From: Planctomycetota bacterium
GTDB taxonomy: Bacteria > Planctomycetota > UBA1135 > UBA2386
Assembly: GCA_016795295.1 (NCBI GenBank)
Contig: JAEUHP010000117.1
Location: 1-55,669 of the forward strand
Length of the DNA stretch: 55,669 bases
Direction: 5' to 3'
The notes under the pieces are model-generated. The model made no database searches and was not told the origin of the DNA. It saw nothing but the letters and a program-made list of their open reading frames with translations. Position numbers and translations under genes: made by a program. Below, piece after piece: positions 26,937-36,900 of this stretch (positions within the stretch are counted from its first letter, which is position 1; every line of letters begins with the position of its first letter).

Positions 26937-27839
26937 TCAATCGCAGCTGAAGTCGGCGGCGCGCTGGTAGCGGCCGGTGCGTTCCTTCTCGAGTTGCTGC
27001 AGCACGTCGGTGAGCAGCGCGCTGGCGCCGAAGCGGAAGTACTGCGGTGACAGCCACAGATCGCCGCAGGTCTCGGCCACCAGCACCAGGTAGCGCAGCG
27101 CATCCTTGCTGGTGCGGATGCCGCCCGCAGCCTTCACGCCGACCATGCGGCCGGTCTCCAGATAGTGGTCGCGCACCGCTTCGAGCATCAGCAACACCAC
27201 CGGCAGCGTGCTCGCCGGGGTGACCTTGCCCGTGCTGGTCTTCAGGAAGTCGCCACCGGCGTCGAGGGCGATGCGGCAGGCGCGGCGGATCGCATCGTAG
27301 GTGCGCAGCTCACCGGTCTCGAGGATCACCTTGAGGTGCGCCGGACCACACGCGGCCTTCACCGCGACGATTTCGTCGAACACCTTGCGATACTTGCCGG
27401 CGAGGAACGCGCCGCGGTCGATCACCATGTCGATCTCGGTGGCTCCTGCGGCAACGGCGTCGGCAACTTCGCGCAGTTTGCTGCGGGTGTCGATGCGGCC
27501 GGCCGGGAACCCGGTGGCCACCGAAGCAACCGCCACGGTGGAGCCCTGCAGCGCTTCGACCGCCACCGGTACCAGGTCCGGATACACGCACACCGCAGCA
27601 CACGACGGCACCTCACTGCGGCCGGGCAGCGGCTGCCTGGCCTTCTGGCAGAGCGCCCGCACCTTGCCGGGGGTGTCCATGCCTTCCAGCGTGGTCAGAT
27701 CCATCATGCGGATCGCCAGCAGGTTGGCCCGCGTCTTGGCGGCCTTCTTCAAGGAACGCGTGGCGAGACCGGCCGCCCGCGTCTCGAGGGCAACCGCGTC
27801 GACCGGGGGGACGTGGAACTCGGCAGGGTGCGGGGCCAT
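26937..27839 (-). CDS. deoC: deoxyribose-phosphate aldolase
   Basis: Class I aldolase that splits 2-deoxyribose 5-phosphate into glyceraldehyde 3-phosphate and acetaldehyde; cytoplasmic TIM barrel. The Schiff-base lysine is Lys200 in GDFLKTSTGKVTPAST, and the second active-site lysine lies in GVKAAGGIRTSKDA. About 60 extra N-terminal residues precede the barrel (ARMMDLTTLEG-like segment IRMMDLTTLEGMDTP), typical of the longer DeoC group. The start at 27839 (MAPHPAEF) is preceded by CAGCAGGT; an in-frame ATG at 27896 would add 19 residues. First gene of the deoC, ALDH, half-ALDH, deoA set. Confidence 0.93.
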   Translation of the reverse strand: MAPHPAEFHVPPVDAVALETRAAGLATRSLKKAAKTRANLLAIRMMDLTTLEGMDTPGKVRALCQKARQPLPGRSEVPSCAAVCVYPDLVPVAVEALQGSTVAVASVATGFPAGRIDTRSKLREVADAVAAGATEIDMVIDRGAFLAGKYRKVFDEIVAVKAACGPAHLKVILETGELRTYDAIRRACRIALDAGGDFLKTSTGKVTPASTLPVVLLMLEAVRDHYLETGRMVGVKAAGGIRTSKDALRYLVLVAETCGDLWLSPQYFRFGASALLTDVLQQLEKERTGRYQRAADFSCD

Positions 27840-27917
27840 ACGACCTGCTGCGATCGTGCCGTGCCACGCCCCCAAAGTCGATGCCGAGCTGGCCATACCC
27901 GCCAGCGCGCCAGCGCG

Positions 27918-28643
27918 TCAGTCCTCGCGGCGCGACTGCACGGCCAGCAACTGCATCACCCAGTAGAGCAGTTGCATCACCGAAGCGGCAGCCGCCGCCA
28001 CGTAGGTCCAAGCCGCCGCATTCAGCACCGAACGCGCCCCATCCAGCTCGTCGACGTCCAACACCCGGCTGTCCTGCAGGGTGGCCAGCGCGCGGCGGCT
28101 GGCATCGAACTCGACGGGCAACGTCACCAGGGTGAACACCGTCGTGGCGGCGAACAGCAGCACCCCGCCATACGCGAGCCACAAGGAGCCGCCGCCCGCG
28201 GCCATGGCGATGCCGATCACCACCAGCCAGATGCCGAGGCTCGAGCCGATCCCGGCGACCGGCACCCACGCCGACCGAAAGCGCAGCGCGCCGTAGTTGG
28301 TGGCGTGCTGGATGGCATGCCCCACTTCGTGCGCGGCGACGCCCAGGGCGGCCACACTGTTGCTGTGGAACACCGGCTCCGACAACCGCAGGGTCTTGCT
28401 GGTCGGGTCGTAATGGTCGGTCAACGCGCCCGGCACCGGCTCGACCGTGACGTCGTGGATGCCATGCGCCTGCAGGATCGCGTGGGCGACCTGGGACCCG
28501 GTGTATCCGGAACGGGACGGCACTTCGGAGTACTTGGCGAAGGTGGACTTCACCCGCGCCGAAGCGATCAGGCTCAGCACCATGCCGATGCCGAGGATCA
28601 GGTAGTAGGTGAGATCGGCGTGCAGTAGGAGGAAGGACAACAT
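27918..28643 (-). CDS. YugP-like membrane zinc metallopeptidase
   Basis: 241-residue Zn-dependent membrane peptidase of the YugP/DUF2268-adjacent 'neutral zinc metallopeptidase' group (PF04298). An N-terminal helix (YYLILGIGMVLSLIASA) is followed by a soluble domain with the motif HEVGH at 105-109 in GVAAHEVGHAIQHA. Three further helices follow (about 125-145, 150-175, 210-235). The arrangement, with VPSRSGYTGSQVAHAIL after the first helix, is characteristic. The physiological substrate is unknown in any organism I know of. It is upstream of deoC on the same strand with a 78-base gap, so co-transcription is possible but unproven. Confidence 0.87.
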   Translation of the reverse strand: MLSFLLLHADLTYYLILGIGMVLSLIASARVKSTFAKYSEVPSRSGYTGSQVAHAILQAHGIHDVTVEPVPGALTDHYDPTSKTLRLSEPVFHSNSVAALGVAAHEVGHAIQHATNYGALRFRSAWVPVAGIGSSLGIWLVVIGIAMAAGGGSLWLAYGGVLLFAATTVFTLVTLPVEFDASRRALATLQDSRVLDVDELDGARSVLNAAAWTYVAAAAASVMQLLYWVMQLLAVQSRRED

Positions 28644-28756
28644 GGGTGGCTGGCTCGAGGCTCGAGCCACCCCCTAGATAGCACCCACCGCGCCGCCCGC
28701 AAGGCAGGCAGCGACCAATCCCAACCGCGCCGGGGCCCGGAGCGGCGCGGGCCGGC

Positions 28757-30880
28757 TCAGCGCCCAGTCGCCCTGGGGGCCGGCGCCGGTGCCGCGGGCC
28801 GGGCGCTGTCGCGCAGCTGCCGTTCGGCCTGCCGGCGCAGCCACAGCTCTTCCTCGTCCGTGGTGCCGACCTGCACACTGCTCTGGCCTTCGCCTTCCAC
28901 GATCTCGCCGACCACCGACCGCGGCAACAGCACCCGGTTGCTGCGCGACTCGAGCACCACGTAGTCGTCCGTGATGCCCGCCATGATGCTGCCCACCAGG
29001 CGGTTGCGGTTGGTCAACCGCACGAACCCGGAGGTCGCTTTCTGCAGGTCTTCGTAGTCTTGGGAGCCCAGCGCCGTCAGGTGCGACAGTTCGGCCCGCG
29101 GCAGGGTCACTTCACCCTTGCCGTAGACCAAGGTCACGGCCTCCTGCGAACTCGACTTGATGTTGCCGATGAAGTAGTTGCCGTTGCGGAGCTGGGCGAA
29201 GGCGCGGGTACCCGGTGCCACGCCGTCGACGGGCGTCGCGACCACCACCGGTTCGGCGTCGGCGACCACTACGCTCTCGTCGAAGCGGACCACCGTGCCG
29301 TTCCGTTCGGCGGGCGCGGCAGTGGTCACGGCCACCGGCCACTGCAACCCCGGCGTCGGGGTTGCCGTCGTGCCCGTGGTTTGGCTCGGCGATGCCTCGG
29401 GCTCGGTGGCCGGCGCAACCACGGGCCCGGTCCCGGCCACCGCGGTGGGTTCGGGCACCGGCACGGCAGTCGGCGGCATGGGCTCCGCTGGCACCGCGCT
29501 GGGGGCTGGGGGTTCCGGCACTGCGGGACCGGCCACGGCGACCGGCGGGGCGACCGGCGGCAGCGGGGCAGCCACCGGCGCGCTGCCCGGCGCAACTACG
29601 TCCACTGGGTTCGCCGCGGCCACGGCGCCAGCGCCAGCCGGCTGGCTGCGGTCGGGTTCGACCGGCTGCGGCTGCGCCGGCTCGACCACCGCCAACGACC
29701 GCGGCTCGGGCAGTGGCGGCACCCCGATGCCGTTGGCCAACACCGGACGCGGCACCTCGGCCACCAACTGGGCCGAAGTCGTCTCGCCCAAACCGAACCA
29801 CTGGGGCTCCACCACCGCCGCAACCCCGATGCCACAGGCCAGCAGCAGAGCGGCCGCGGCCGCCGTCCACCCGCCCCAACGCCGCTGACGGGTCTGGCCC
29901 GCGAGCACCCGGAGCTCGGGCGGCGGCGTCGCCACCGCCAAGGTAGCCGCCAACTCCGCAGCCGCAGCGGCAGCGAACTCGGGCTCCCGTTCGTGTTCCG
30001 GGGCTGCGCCCGCCGCACCGTCCCCCGACGCCGACGCCACTTCCTGCACGTCCGCCAGCTCGTCGAACCCGGCCCCCGCCAGCGGTTCCCAGCCGGCCTC
30101 GGTCGGCTCGCTCGCCCCATCGGCAGAGGCATTGAGCGGCATCGACAAACCTGCTGCGGCGACGTCGCCATCGGCCACGGCCTCGTCCAGTTCGAGCGCG
30201 GCGTCCGAACCGCCCTCGGCGGCGAACGCGTCAGCGGCCGCGAACTCGGTTGCCTCCTCGGTCTCGCCGTCTGCGGCGAGCGGCTCGGCACCCACGTCGC
30301 CATTCTCGGTGCCAGCTTCGGCTTCGGCACTGGCGCTCTGCCATTCGCCGTTGCCTTCGTCGAGCACCACCAGATCGGCGGCCTCGTCCTGGCCGGTGGT
30401 GCCCAGCGCCTCGAGAGCTGCGGGGGACAGTGGCTCCCCAAGGCTCGCCAGGTCTTCCTCCTCGCCGTCGAACTCCTGGCTGGCCTCGAGCGCAAACTCG
30501 TCCGGCATGCCCACGTCACTGCTGGCGCCTCGCTGCGCCGCATCGGCGAACGCGTGCGGTGCATCCGCGGCCACGTCGTCGAGTTCGAGCAGCTCGCCAG
30601 ACCAACTGGATGGCGCGTCCGCCTCGAACGGAGCGCGCGCGGCGAACTGTTCGCTCGGAGCCGCCGCCGGCTCGTCGGGCGCGGCGAACAACAGGTCGTC
30701 GGCGTCCGGTGCGGGTGCTGCAGCAGGTGGCTCGCCAGCCGCCGGCTCGGTCGCCCGCGGCTCGGCCGCGGCAGGATCGAACAGGGATTCCAGCGACGGC
30801 ACCGCGGCGCCCGGTCCCTCGTCGATCACGAAGTCGTCAGAAGCATCGAGCTCGTCGTCGCGCTGCAGTTCCTCGGTCAT
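28757..30880 (-). CDS. acidic Ala/Pro-rich single-pass membrane protein with C-terminal beta repeats
   Basis: Unrecognised 707-residue protein. Residues 1-350 are strongly acidic and rich in Ala, Glu and Asp and look disordered. One membrane helix lies at about 378-398 (AAAAALLLACGIGVAAVV) after a basic patch QTRQRRWGG, predicting an N-in topology. A Pro/Ala/Val-rich spacer (about 430-560) leads to an extracytoplasmic C-terminal domain of about 120 residues with two similar beta units: RNGNYFIGNIKSSSQEAVTL...LPRAEL and TNRNRLVGSIMAGITDDYVVL...LPRSVV, like small SH3/Sm-type barrels. The very C terminus is charged. Function unknown; architecture suggests a protein spanning the inner membrane and reaching into the periplasm. 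Start chosen at the Met before TEELQRDDELDASD. Confidence 0.7.
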   Translation of the reverse strand: MTEELQRDDELDASDDFVIDEGPGAAVPSLESLFDPAAAEPRATEPAAGEPPAAAPAPDADDLLFAAPDEPAAAPSEQFAARAPFEADAPSSWSGELLELDDVAADAPHAFADAAQRGASSDVGMPDEFALEASQEFDGEEEDLASLGEPLSPAALEALGTTGQDEAADLVVLDEGNGEWQSASAEAEAGTENGDVGAEPLAADGETEEATEFAAADAFAAEGGSDAALELDEAVADGDVAAAGLSMPLNASADGASEPTEAGWEPLAGAGFDELADVQEVASASGDGAAGAAPEHEREPEFAAAAAAELAATLAVATPPPELRVLAGQTRQRRWGGWTAAAAALLLACGIGVAAVVEPQWFGLGETTSAQLVAEVPRPVLANGIGVPPLPEPRSLAVVEPAQPQPVEPDRSQPAGAGAVAAANPVDVVAPGSAPVAAPLPPVAPPVAVAGPAVPEPPAPSAVPAEPMPPTAVPVPEPTAVAGTGPVVAPATEPEASPSQTTGTTATPTPGLQWPVAVTTAAPAERNGTVVRFDESVVVADAEPVVVATPVDGVAPGTRAFAQLRNGNYFIGNIKSSSQEAVTLVYGKGEVTLPRAELSHLTALGSQDYEDLQKATSGFVRLTNRNRLVGSIMAGITDDYVVLESRSNRVLLPRSVVGEIVEGEGQSSVQVGTTDEEELWLRRQAERQLRDSARPAAPAPAPRATGR

Positions 30881-30971
30881 GTTCGCTCCGAATGCGCGGC
30901 AGACGCCGCCGATGGCAAGGTAGTCCCGCCACGCTATCGGCTGCCAGGGGACTCGGACTTGCGGCCGCCGC

Positions 30972-32954
30972 TCAGTCCACGGGCGCGCCCGGCTCCGGCC
31001 GGTCCAGTTCCCGGCACGCGGCCGACGACGGCAGCAAGCGGCGCACGCCACCGCGCAACACCGTGAGGCCCATGGCATCGACGTGTTCGAGCAGCGGGAT
31101 CAGGTACTTGCGGCTGGTGCCGAGGCCGTCGCGCAGCGCTGGGATGTCGAGCACGCCGCCGTGGCTCTGGCAGTTGTCGCGAATCGCCAACAGCAGCTGG
31201 CGGAACGGCCCGCTGGCGTACCAGTGCTCGCCGACGGCGACCAGGCGGCCTTCGTCCTGGGCCCGCTCCAGCAGGGAACCGAGCAGGTCGGCATCGACGG
31301 CCACGCCCAAGGCCTGGGCCAACTCGGCCCGATCCGGTGGCCGCGCCCCGGCCTCGGCGCAGCGCGCCACGATGCGTTGCAGCAGTTCTTGGCGTTCGGG
31401 CGGCAGCGGCCGCAGCCGCTCCTCGAACAGCAGGTGGCCGCGCCGGCCCGGCCGCGCCCGCCCCGAGGCGATCAGGCGCGCGAACAGGTGCGCCAACAGG
31501 GGCTCCGGCAGGGTGCGCGACGTGCGCACGGCGGAGCGCGCCACCGACGCCGCGTCGGGCCGGTGCTGCAGGATTTTCGCCACCGCCGTCTGCAGTTCTT
31601 CGGCGCCGACCTGCACGTGCGCGGCCAGGAACACGCGCAGCAACTCGGCGTCGTACACGGCGTCGGGCAGCTCCGGCAACAGTTCCAACACCGCGGCTTC
31701 GGGCAGCACCAGGGCCCGCGCCAGATCTTCGAGGCCGGCCCCCGCCGGACCGCAGCGCTCCAGCTCCAGCCGCAGACGGGCGGCGGGTGACGCGCCGGCC
31801 GCCGCCAGGGCATCGAGTTCGACCGCCAACTGCTGGCGCCGGATCCGCGCCGTGTCGGCGACGCGCAACACCGTGCCACCACCGACCGTGCGCGGCGGGG
31901 TCTGCAAACGCAGCAGGAAGCGATCGTCGGGCGCACACGCAACCGGCTCGGCGAGTTCGAGCCGAGCGGTGCACTGCGCACCGGGCTGCAGCAGCTCGCG
32001 GTCGAGCAACACCAGTTCGCCTTGCACCTCCGCGGTGCCGACGTGGCAGCGCACCGCCGCGCGATGTGGCAGCGGACGACCGCGGGCCACCGCCGTGAGC
32101 GACACGTCCAGGGCCGAGCCCGCGTGGCACGTGTCGGGTGTCGCCACCACCATGCCGCGGTGCAGCGGCCAATCCCTGGCGCCGGGCACCGCCAAGGCCG
32201 TGCTGTGGCCGGCACGTGCCGAAGCCACCTTGCCGCCGTAGGCGTGCAGACCACGGACTTCACAGGCCGCGCCGAGCGGCAGGAACGCCACGGTGTCGCC
32301 CGGCGCGATGGTGCCACTCTGCGGAATGCCGGTCACCACGGTGCCGATGCCCGGCAGCGAGAACACGCGCTGGATCGGCATGCGGAACGGCCCGCGCGCG
32401 TCCCGCTGGGCCACCGCAGCGGCGCAGCGCGCCAGTTCGCTGCGCAGGGCCTCGAGGCCAACCCCGGTGGCGGCGCTGACCGGGAGGATCGGGGCCAAGG
32501 CCAGGTGGGTCGGCCGCAGCAGCTCGCGGATCTCGCTCGCAGCCAGGGCCGCCAGACCCGGGTCGACCATGTCGATCTTGTTCAGGGCGACGATCGCCGA
32601 ACGCACCCCGAGCAGTTCGAGGATCTCGACGTGCTCCTGGGTCTGCGGCATGACCCCGTCGTCGGCCGCCACCACCAGCAGTGCCAGGTCGATGCCGGTG
32701 GCGCCGGCGACCATGTTGCGCACGAACCGTTCGTGCCCCGGCACGTCGACGAAGCCGAGCCACCGGCCGTCGGGCAACTGCAGGCGGGCGAAGCCGAGGT
32801 CGATGGTCAGGCCACGGCGCTTCTCCTCGGCCAGTCGATCGGGATCGATCCCGGTCAGCACCCGAACCAAGCTGCTCTTGCCATGGTCGATGTGGCCCGC
32901 GGTGCCGACCACGACCGGCAGGATCTCACGCGAACTCGCTTTGTCCGCCGCCAT
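30972..32954 (-). CDS. selB: selenocysteine-specific elongation factor SelB
   Basis: GTPase that brings selenocysteyl-tRNA(Sec) to the ribosome at UGA codons followed by a SECIS hairpin. 660 residues, the bacterial SelB length. G1 is GHIDHGKS at 20-27, G3 is DVPGHERF, G4 is NKID; the switch region [14 protein letters not shown] is the SelB form rather than EF-Tu. Domains II and III follow ([20 protein letters not shown]), then several winged helices that bind the SECIS RNA (about 400-660). The start at 32954 is chosen for AGGTGAGG a few bases upstream; an ATG at 32987 would add 11 residues without such a site. No selA, selD, tRNA(Sec) or recognisable selenoprotein is in the window. Confidence 0.95.
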   Translation of the reverse strand: MAADKASSREILPVVVGTAGHIDHGKSSLVRVLTGIDPDRLAEEKRRGLTIDLGFARLQLPDGRWLGFVDVPGHERFVRNMVAGATGIDLALLVVAADDGVMPQTQEHVEILELLGVRSAIVALNKIDMVDPGLAALAASEIRELLRPTHLALAPILPVSAATGVGLEALRSELARCAAAVAQRDARGPFRMPIQRVFSLPGIGTVVTGIPQSGTIAPGDTVAFLPLGAACEVRGLHAYGGKVASARAGHSTALAVPGARDWPLHRGMVVATPDTCHAGSALDVSLTAVARGRPLPHRAAVRCHVGTAEVQGELVLLDRELLQPGAQCTARLELAEPVACAPDDRFLLRLQTPPRTVGGGTVLRVADTARIRRQQLAVELDALAAAGASPAARLRLELERCGPAGAGLEDLARALVLPEAAVLELLPELPDAVYDAELLRVFLAAHVQVGAEELQTAVAKILQHRPDAASVARSAVRTSRTLPEPLLAHLFARLIASGRARPGRRGHLLFEERLRPLPPERQELLQRIVARCAEAGARPPDRAELAQALGVAVDADLLGSLLERAQDEGRLVAVGEHWYASGPFRQLLLAIRDNCQSHGGVLDIPALRDGLGTSRKYLIPLLEHVDAMGLTVLRGGVRRLLPSSAACRELDRPEPGAPVD

Positions 32955-33050
32955 CCCGACCTCACCTGCGGACTTGGCCGCGGCCATGCCGGGGCGCTCG
33001 CGGGCCCGGCAATCCCGGAACGCGCGGCAGCGGCAATCCAGCCTGCGGCG

Positions 33051-33085
33051 GCATCCGCCGGGGCAGCATCCGCCGGGGCAGCATC
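33051..33085. repeat. 15-bp direct repeat, 2.3 copies
   Basis: Two perfect tandem copies of GCATCCGCCGGGGCA and a partial third that runs into the stop codon of the minus-strand zinc-ribbon gene. It lies in the gap between that gene and selB. Confidence 0.8.
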
Positions 33086-33788
33086 AGCCAGGATAGTAGA
33101 GGAGCCGCTGGCACGAACCGCACCGCACCACCGACGAACTGCCGCGCACGCGCGCTTCGTCGTTCGGCGTGATGCGGTTGTAGCAACCTTGGCAATACCG
33201 GTCGACCACCTCGGCGATGGCCTGACGGTCGCGGGTCTTGAACAGCCCCTCGTACTCGCCCAACAGGTCGAGCGGCACCCCTTCGGCCAGCGCCTTGCGC
33301 CGTTCGCGGACCGCGGCGATCGCGCCAGCGCGCGAACTGCGCAGCTTCTCGGCCTCGGCCAGGAAACCCTCGAACACCTGCCGCTCTGCCGCGACGGCCG
33401 CCTCGGCTTCCGCCACACCGGGGCGCAGTGCTTCGACTGCTTCCAGCAGCTTGAGCCCTTCCTCCTGCGTGACGTCGCGGTCCTTGCGCACCGCCTCGAT
33501 CTGGAACAGGGTCGCCTGGTACTCGGCGTTGTTGCGCACCGTGTTGAGGCGCTCGTTGAGCTTCTTGATCGCCTCGTCGCTGCTGCGCACGGCTTTGTCG
33601 AGGGCACGCGCGTCGAGGTCGGTTTTCTGCACCTGCGTGCGCCGTTCGGCGAGGGTGCGCTCCAATTCCTCCAGCCGCCGGCGCCGCTTCTGCTCCTCCA
33701 CCGGCAACGAGTCGATGTCCTTGGTCAGGGAGGCGATCTCTTGGTCGACTTTCTGCAGCTCGAGCAGCTTCTTGACTTGCGGGTGCAC
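33084..33788 (-). CDS. coiled-coil protein with C4-type zinc ribbon
   Basis: 234-residue cytoplasmic protein of the CT398/zf-RING_7 type. Residues 1-170 form a long antiparallel coiled coil ([19 protein letters not shown], then repeated Glu/Lys/Arg heptads). Residues about 190-230 hold a zinc ribbon with CQGC and CGSC knuckles ([11 protein letters not shown]...[11 protein letters not shown]). Family members often lie next to rnhA or nif3-like genes and are thought to bind nucleic acid or membrane-sorting partners; the role is unknown. The GTG start at 33788 is decided by GAGGA five bases upstream and by alignment to the family N terminus (LLELQKVD). A longer frame upstream is Ala/Pro noise. 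Confidence 0.82.
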   Translation of the reverse strand: MHPQVKKLLELQKVDQEIASLTKDIDSLPVEEQKRRRRLEELERTLAERRTQVQKTDLDARALDKAVRSSDEAIKKLNERLNTVRNNAEYQATLFQIEAVRKDRDVTQEEGLKLLEAVEALRPGVAEAEAAVAAERQVFEGFLAEAEKLRSSRAGAIAAVRERRKALAEGVPLDLLGEYEGLFKTRDRQAIAEVVDRYCQGCYNRITPNDEARVRGSSSVVRCGSCQRLLYYPG

Positions 33789-33961
33789 CGGTTCCTCGGT
33801 TGTGTCTGCCTGCGCCAGCACTGGCGCGGGCAGTGTAGCGGCCCCGAGTGCCGTCTCAACGGGCGAACTGGCAATCGCCGCGGCCGCCCCCGGAGCCGAG
33901 CCCGGACACCGTCGGCCAACCCAGGAGCCCCCCACGCTCTGCTCGGCACCTCGGCAGCGGG

Positions 33962-36900
33962 CTAGGCCAGCCCACGGCTCGGCGCCCCACCAGCCGAAGG
34001 CCCGCCACCCGGAACCGGCGGCGACTGGCCGCGGCTCTGGCGTTCCGCCACCAAGCGCTGCAGCTCCCGCTCGATGGTCAGCAGGAACTGCGAGCCCTGC
34101 GCCACCTCCGTCCAGGCCTCCTGATGCTTGCGCCACACCGGGGCCTTGCAGGCCAGGGCATTGATCGCCCCGCCGCCGGCTTCCTCCAGCAACTTGTCGG
34201 GGGCCATGGCAGCGGCCGCGAGCGAACGGATCGCCACCGCACCGTCGCGCAGCGCCTCGACCACGGCCACCAGTTCGTCGCTGACCGCGGCCAAGTGCGC
34301 CTCCAGAGCCGCGGCCGGCGCTTCGCTCGCCAGCCAACCGCGCAGGAGTTCGCGGCCATCGCCACTCGGCGGCTGCCAGGACGAAGGGGCGGCGCTGCTG
34401 CCCGGCAGGGCGAAACGATCGCGCAGGTCGGTGCGCTGCCGCTGCAGCCGCCCCAGCAGGTCGGCCCCACCCATGGCGAACGCAACCAGCCGACCGAACA
34501 GCCGCGGCAGCCGTTCGGCCGCCACCCGTTCCCCCGCGATCGCCTCGGCCAGCTCGAGCAACCAGGCTTCGGCAGCGCTGCTGCCGCCCCGACCCTGGCC
34601 ACCCGCGGCGGCCGGCAGGCGCGCGTCGAGCTTCTGCAGCACGGCACTCCGTTGGGCCAGCCACCCCGTGGCGGCGTCCGACGGCGTGGCCGCCTGCAGC
34701 GCCGCAGCCAGCACCGATTGCTGGCTCGCGGGCGCGGCGTCGAGGCAGGCCGCCAGAGCTTCCTGCAGCACCGCCAGCAGTTCTTCCGGCGGCAGCTCAC
34801 CCAAGCCACCGGCCGAAGTCGCACGCGGAACCGGCTGCAACCGGAGCTGCAGCCGAAATGGCGCAATCCGCACCACGCTGCCGTCCGCCAACGGAAACGG
34901 CACGTCGATCGGCAACCGCACGCCGTCGACTTCGGTGCCGTTGCGGCTGCCGCGGTCGAGCACGGTGTAGCCCTCACCCTGCCACTCCACCAGCGCGTGC
35001 CGTGCGGAGACGATCGGATCCCCAAGGCACAGGGTGTTCTCCGTGTCGTGCCGGCCGATGGTCACCGGCGCCCGTCCCAGTTCGAAGCGCCGCACCTCGG
35101 CCTGGCCGTCGCGCACGATCTCCAGCACGGGCCTGGACAGCGGCTGGGCGAGAGCCGCGGCTGGCTGCATGGCGGCGGCGGGTCCAGCACCGGCGGGCAC
35201 CGCCAGCGTCCGCAGCAGCTCGGCGAGGCAAAGGTCGCGGCGCTGCGCCTGGCAGACCTCGACCTCGAGGCTGACCGCGCAGCGGCCCAACTGCCGTTCG
35301 AGGAGCGCATCGAGCGCCGCCAGATCGGTCGGCGGTGCCTCCGGCTCGCCGGCGAGCAGCAGCACCACCGCCAAGTCCAGCAGGCCGGTGTAGGCGCGCA
35401 CCAGCAACGGCTCCTGCACCGCCGTCCGCACGGTCGGATCCTGCCGATCGGCAACGTCGAACAACCACGCGCCAGCGGGGAACTGCTGCTGCAGCGCGGC
35501 GCGAAACTGCATGCGGCTCGAGGCTTCCCGGGCCGGGCTCTCGGCGAGCGCCGCACGCCAGCGCAGCAACTGGCGGTCGACGCATTCCCGCACGTCTTCG
35601 ATCGAGGTTGCGTCGTGGACCACCAAGGTGCGCAGCAGCAGCATGCCCAGCGCGAACGAATCCACGGGCAGTTCGGTGGCGCGGTGGAACGTGCAGGCCG
35701 CACTGCTGGCGGCGGCCAGGGCGGCGCACAGCTCGGGCGGCGCCTCGACCGCCAGCGCCGTGCAGCCCCGCGGCCGCACTTCGGTGATCCGGCACCACAG
35801 CTCGCCCACCGCACCGGCCGCGGCGATCGACACCCAGTCCCCCGGGCGAAACCGCCGCGGACCCGCCGGCACTTCGAGGTCGACGACGAACTGCGTTTGG
35901 GGCCCGGGTGATGCCAACCCCGGAGCGGCCAGCCCCGCAGCGGCCCGCCCCGACAACGCCGTCTCGGGCGCCGGCACGACCAACCGCCCGACGCAGGGCA
36001 GGATCCGGCTGCGCCCTTCGGCATCGTCGAGCCACGGCGAAGCATACGGACGGCAGCGCAGGTCGTCGCGCCACTCCGGGCCCGGCACCGTGTGCCGCGG
36101 ACCGTGCTCCGGCACCCGTTCGCTGCCCGAGCCGAAATCGGCGAGCAACACCCGGGCAGCCCAGGGCCACGGCGCCCCACTGGCATCCCACTGGGCCAGC
36201 ACATTGCCCGGCTGCAGGCCGAAGTGCGCCGAACCGGTGGCGGTGTGCACCGCCCGAACCGCCGCCGCGAGCTGCTGCAGCACGCGCACCTTGGCCCACA
36301 GCACTTCGCCGGGCCAGCGCCGCCGATCGCCCGCGGTCGACCAGCCTGGGCCCGGTACCGCCCCCTTGGCTCGCCCGAGGCGGTCCATGAGCGCGTCGAG
36401 ATCGCCATCGGCCAGCTCGAGGGCCAATGCATGCCCACCGTGGAAGGACACCACCTCCACGGCCTGCTCGACCCCCGCGCGGCCGTCCCCACCGCGCGCA
36501 TGGCACGCCGCGCGTTCGGGGCAGGTGCAGCACGGCAGCCAAGCCGCGGCCCGTTGGTGCTCGGCGCGCACCGACGGCTCGGCGAGTGCTGGCAGCTCCC
36601 GCAACCAGCCCGCGGCATCGAGGACCTCCACGCCCGGACGCGGGCGTTCGCCGCCGGTGGCGAGGCCCCGTTCCAGAGCGCCACGGTCCAAAGCCAGGCG
36701 GTAGTAGACCGCCGCGGCCCCGCCGACCGGGCTCAGGTAGCGGACGCCTCCGGTCGCATAGGGCGCGAGCCCGTGCGCCGCGAGCCGCGCCTCGTCGCGG
36801 CACACCGCGAGCCGTTCGCCGGTGCGCACGCAACCGATCGGGAAGTGGATCTGCCGCCGCCGGCAATACGCCAGCGGCCCGACGTCGAGCACCGACTCGG

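Noticed and set aside
33848..35911. Long plus-strand frame opposite the kinase-like/FHA gene
   Set aside because: Gln/Arg/His-rich composition and no motif; the minus strand carries clear FHA and DFG motifs.
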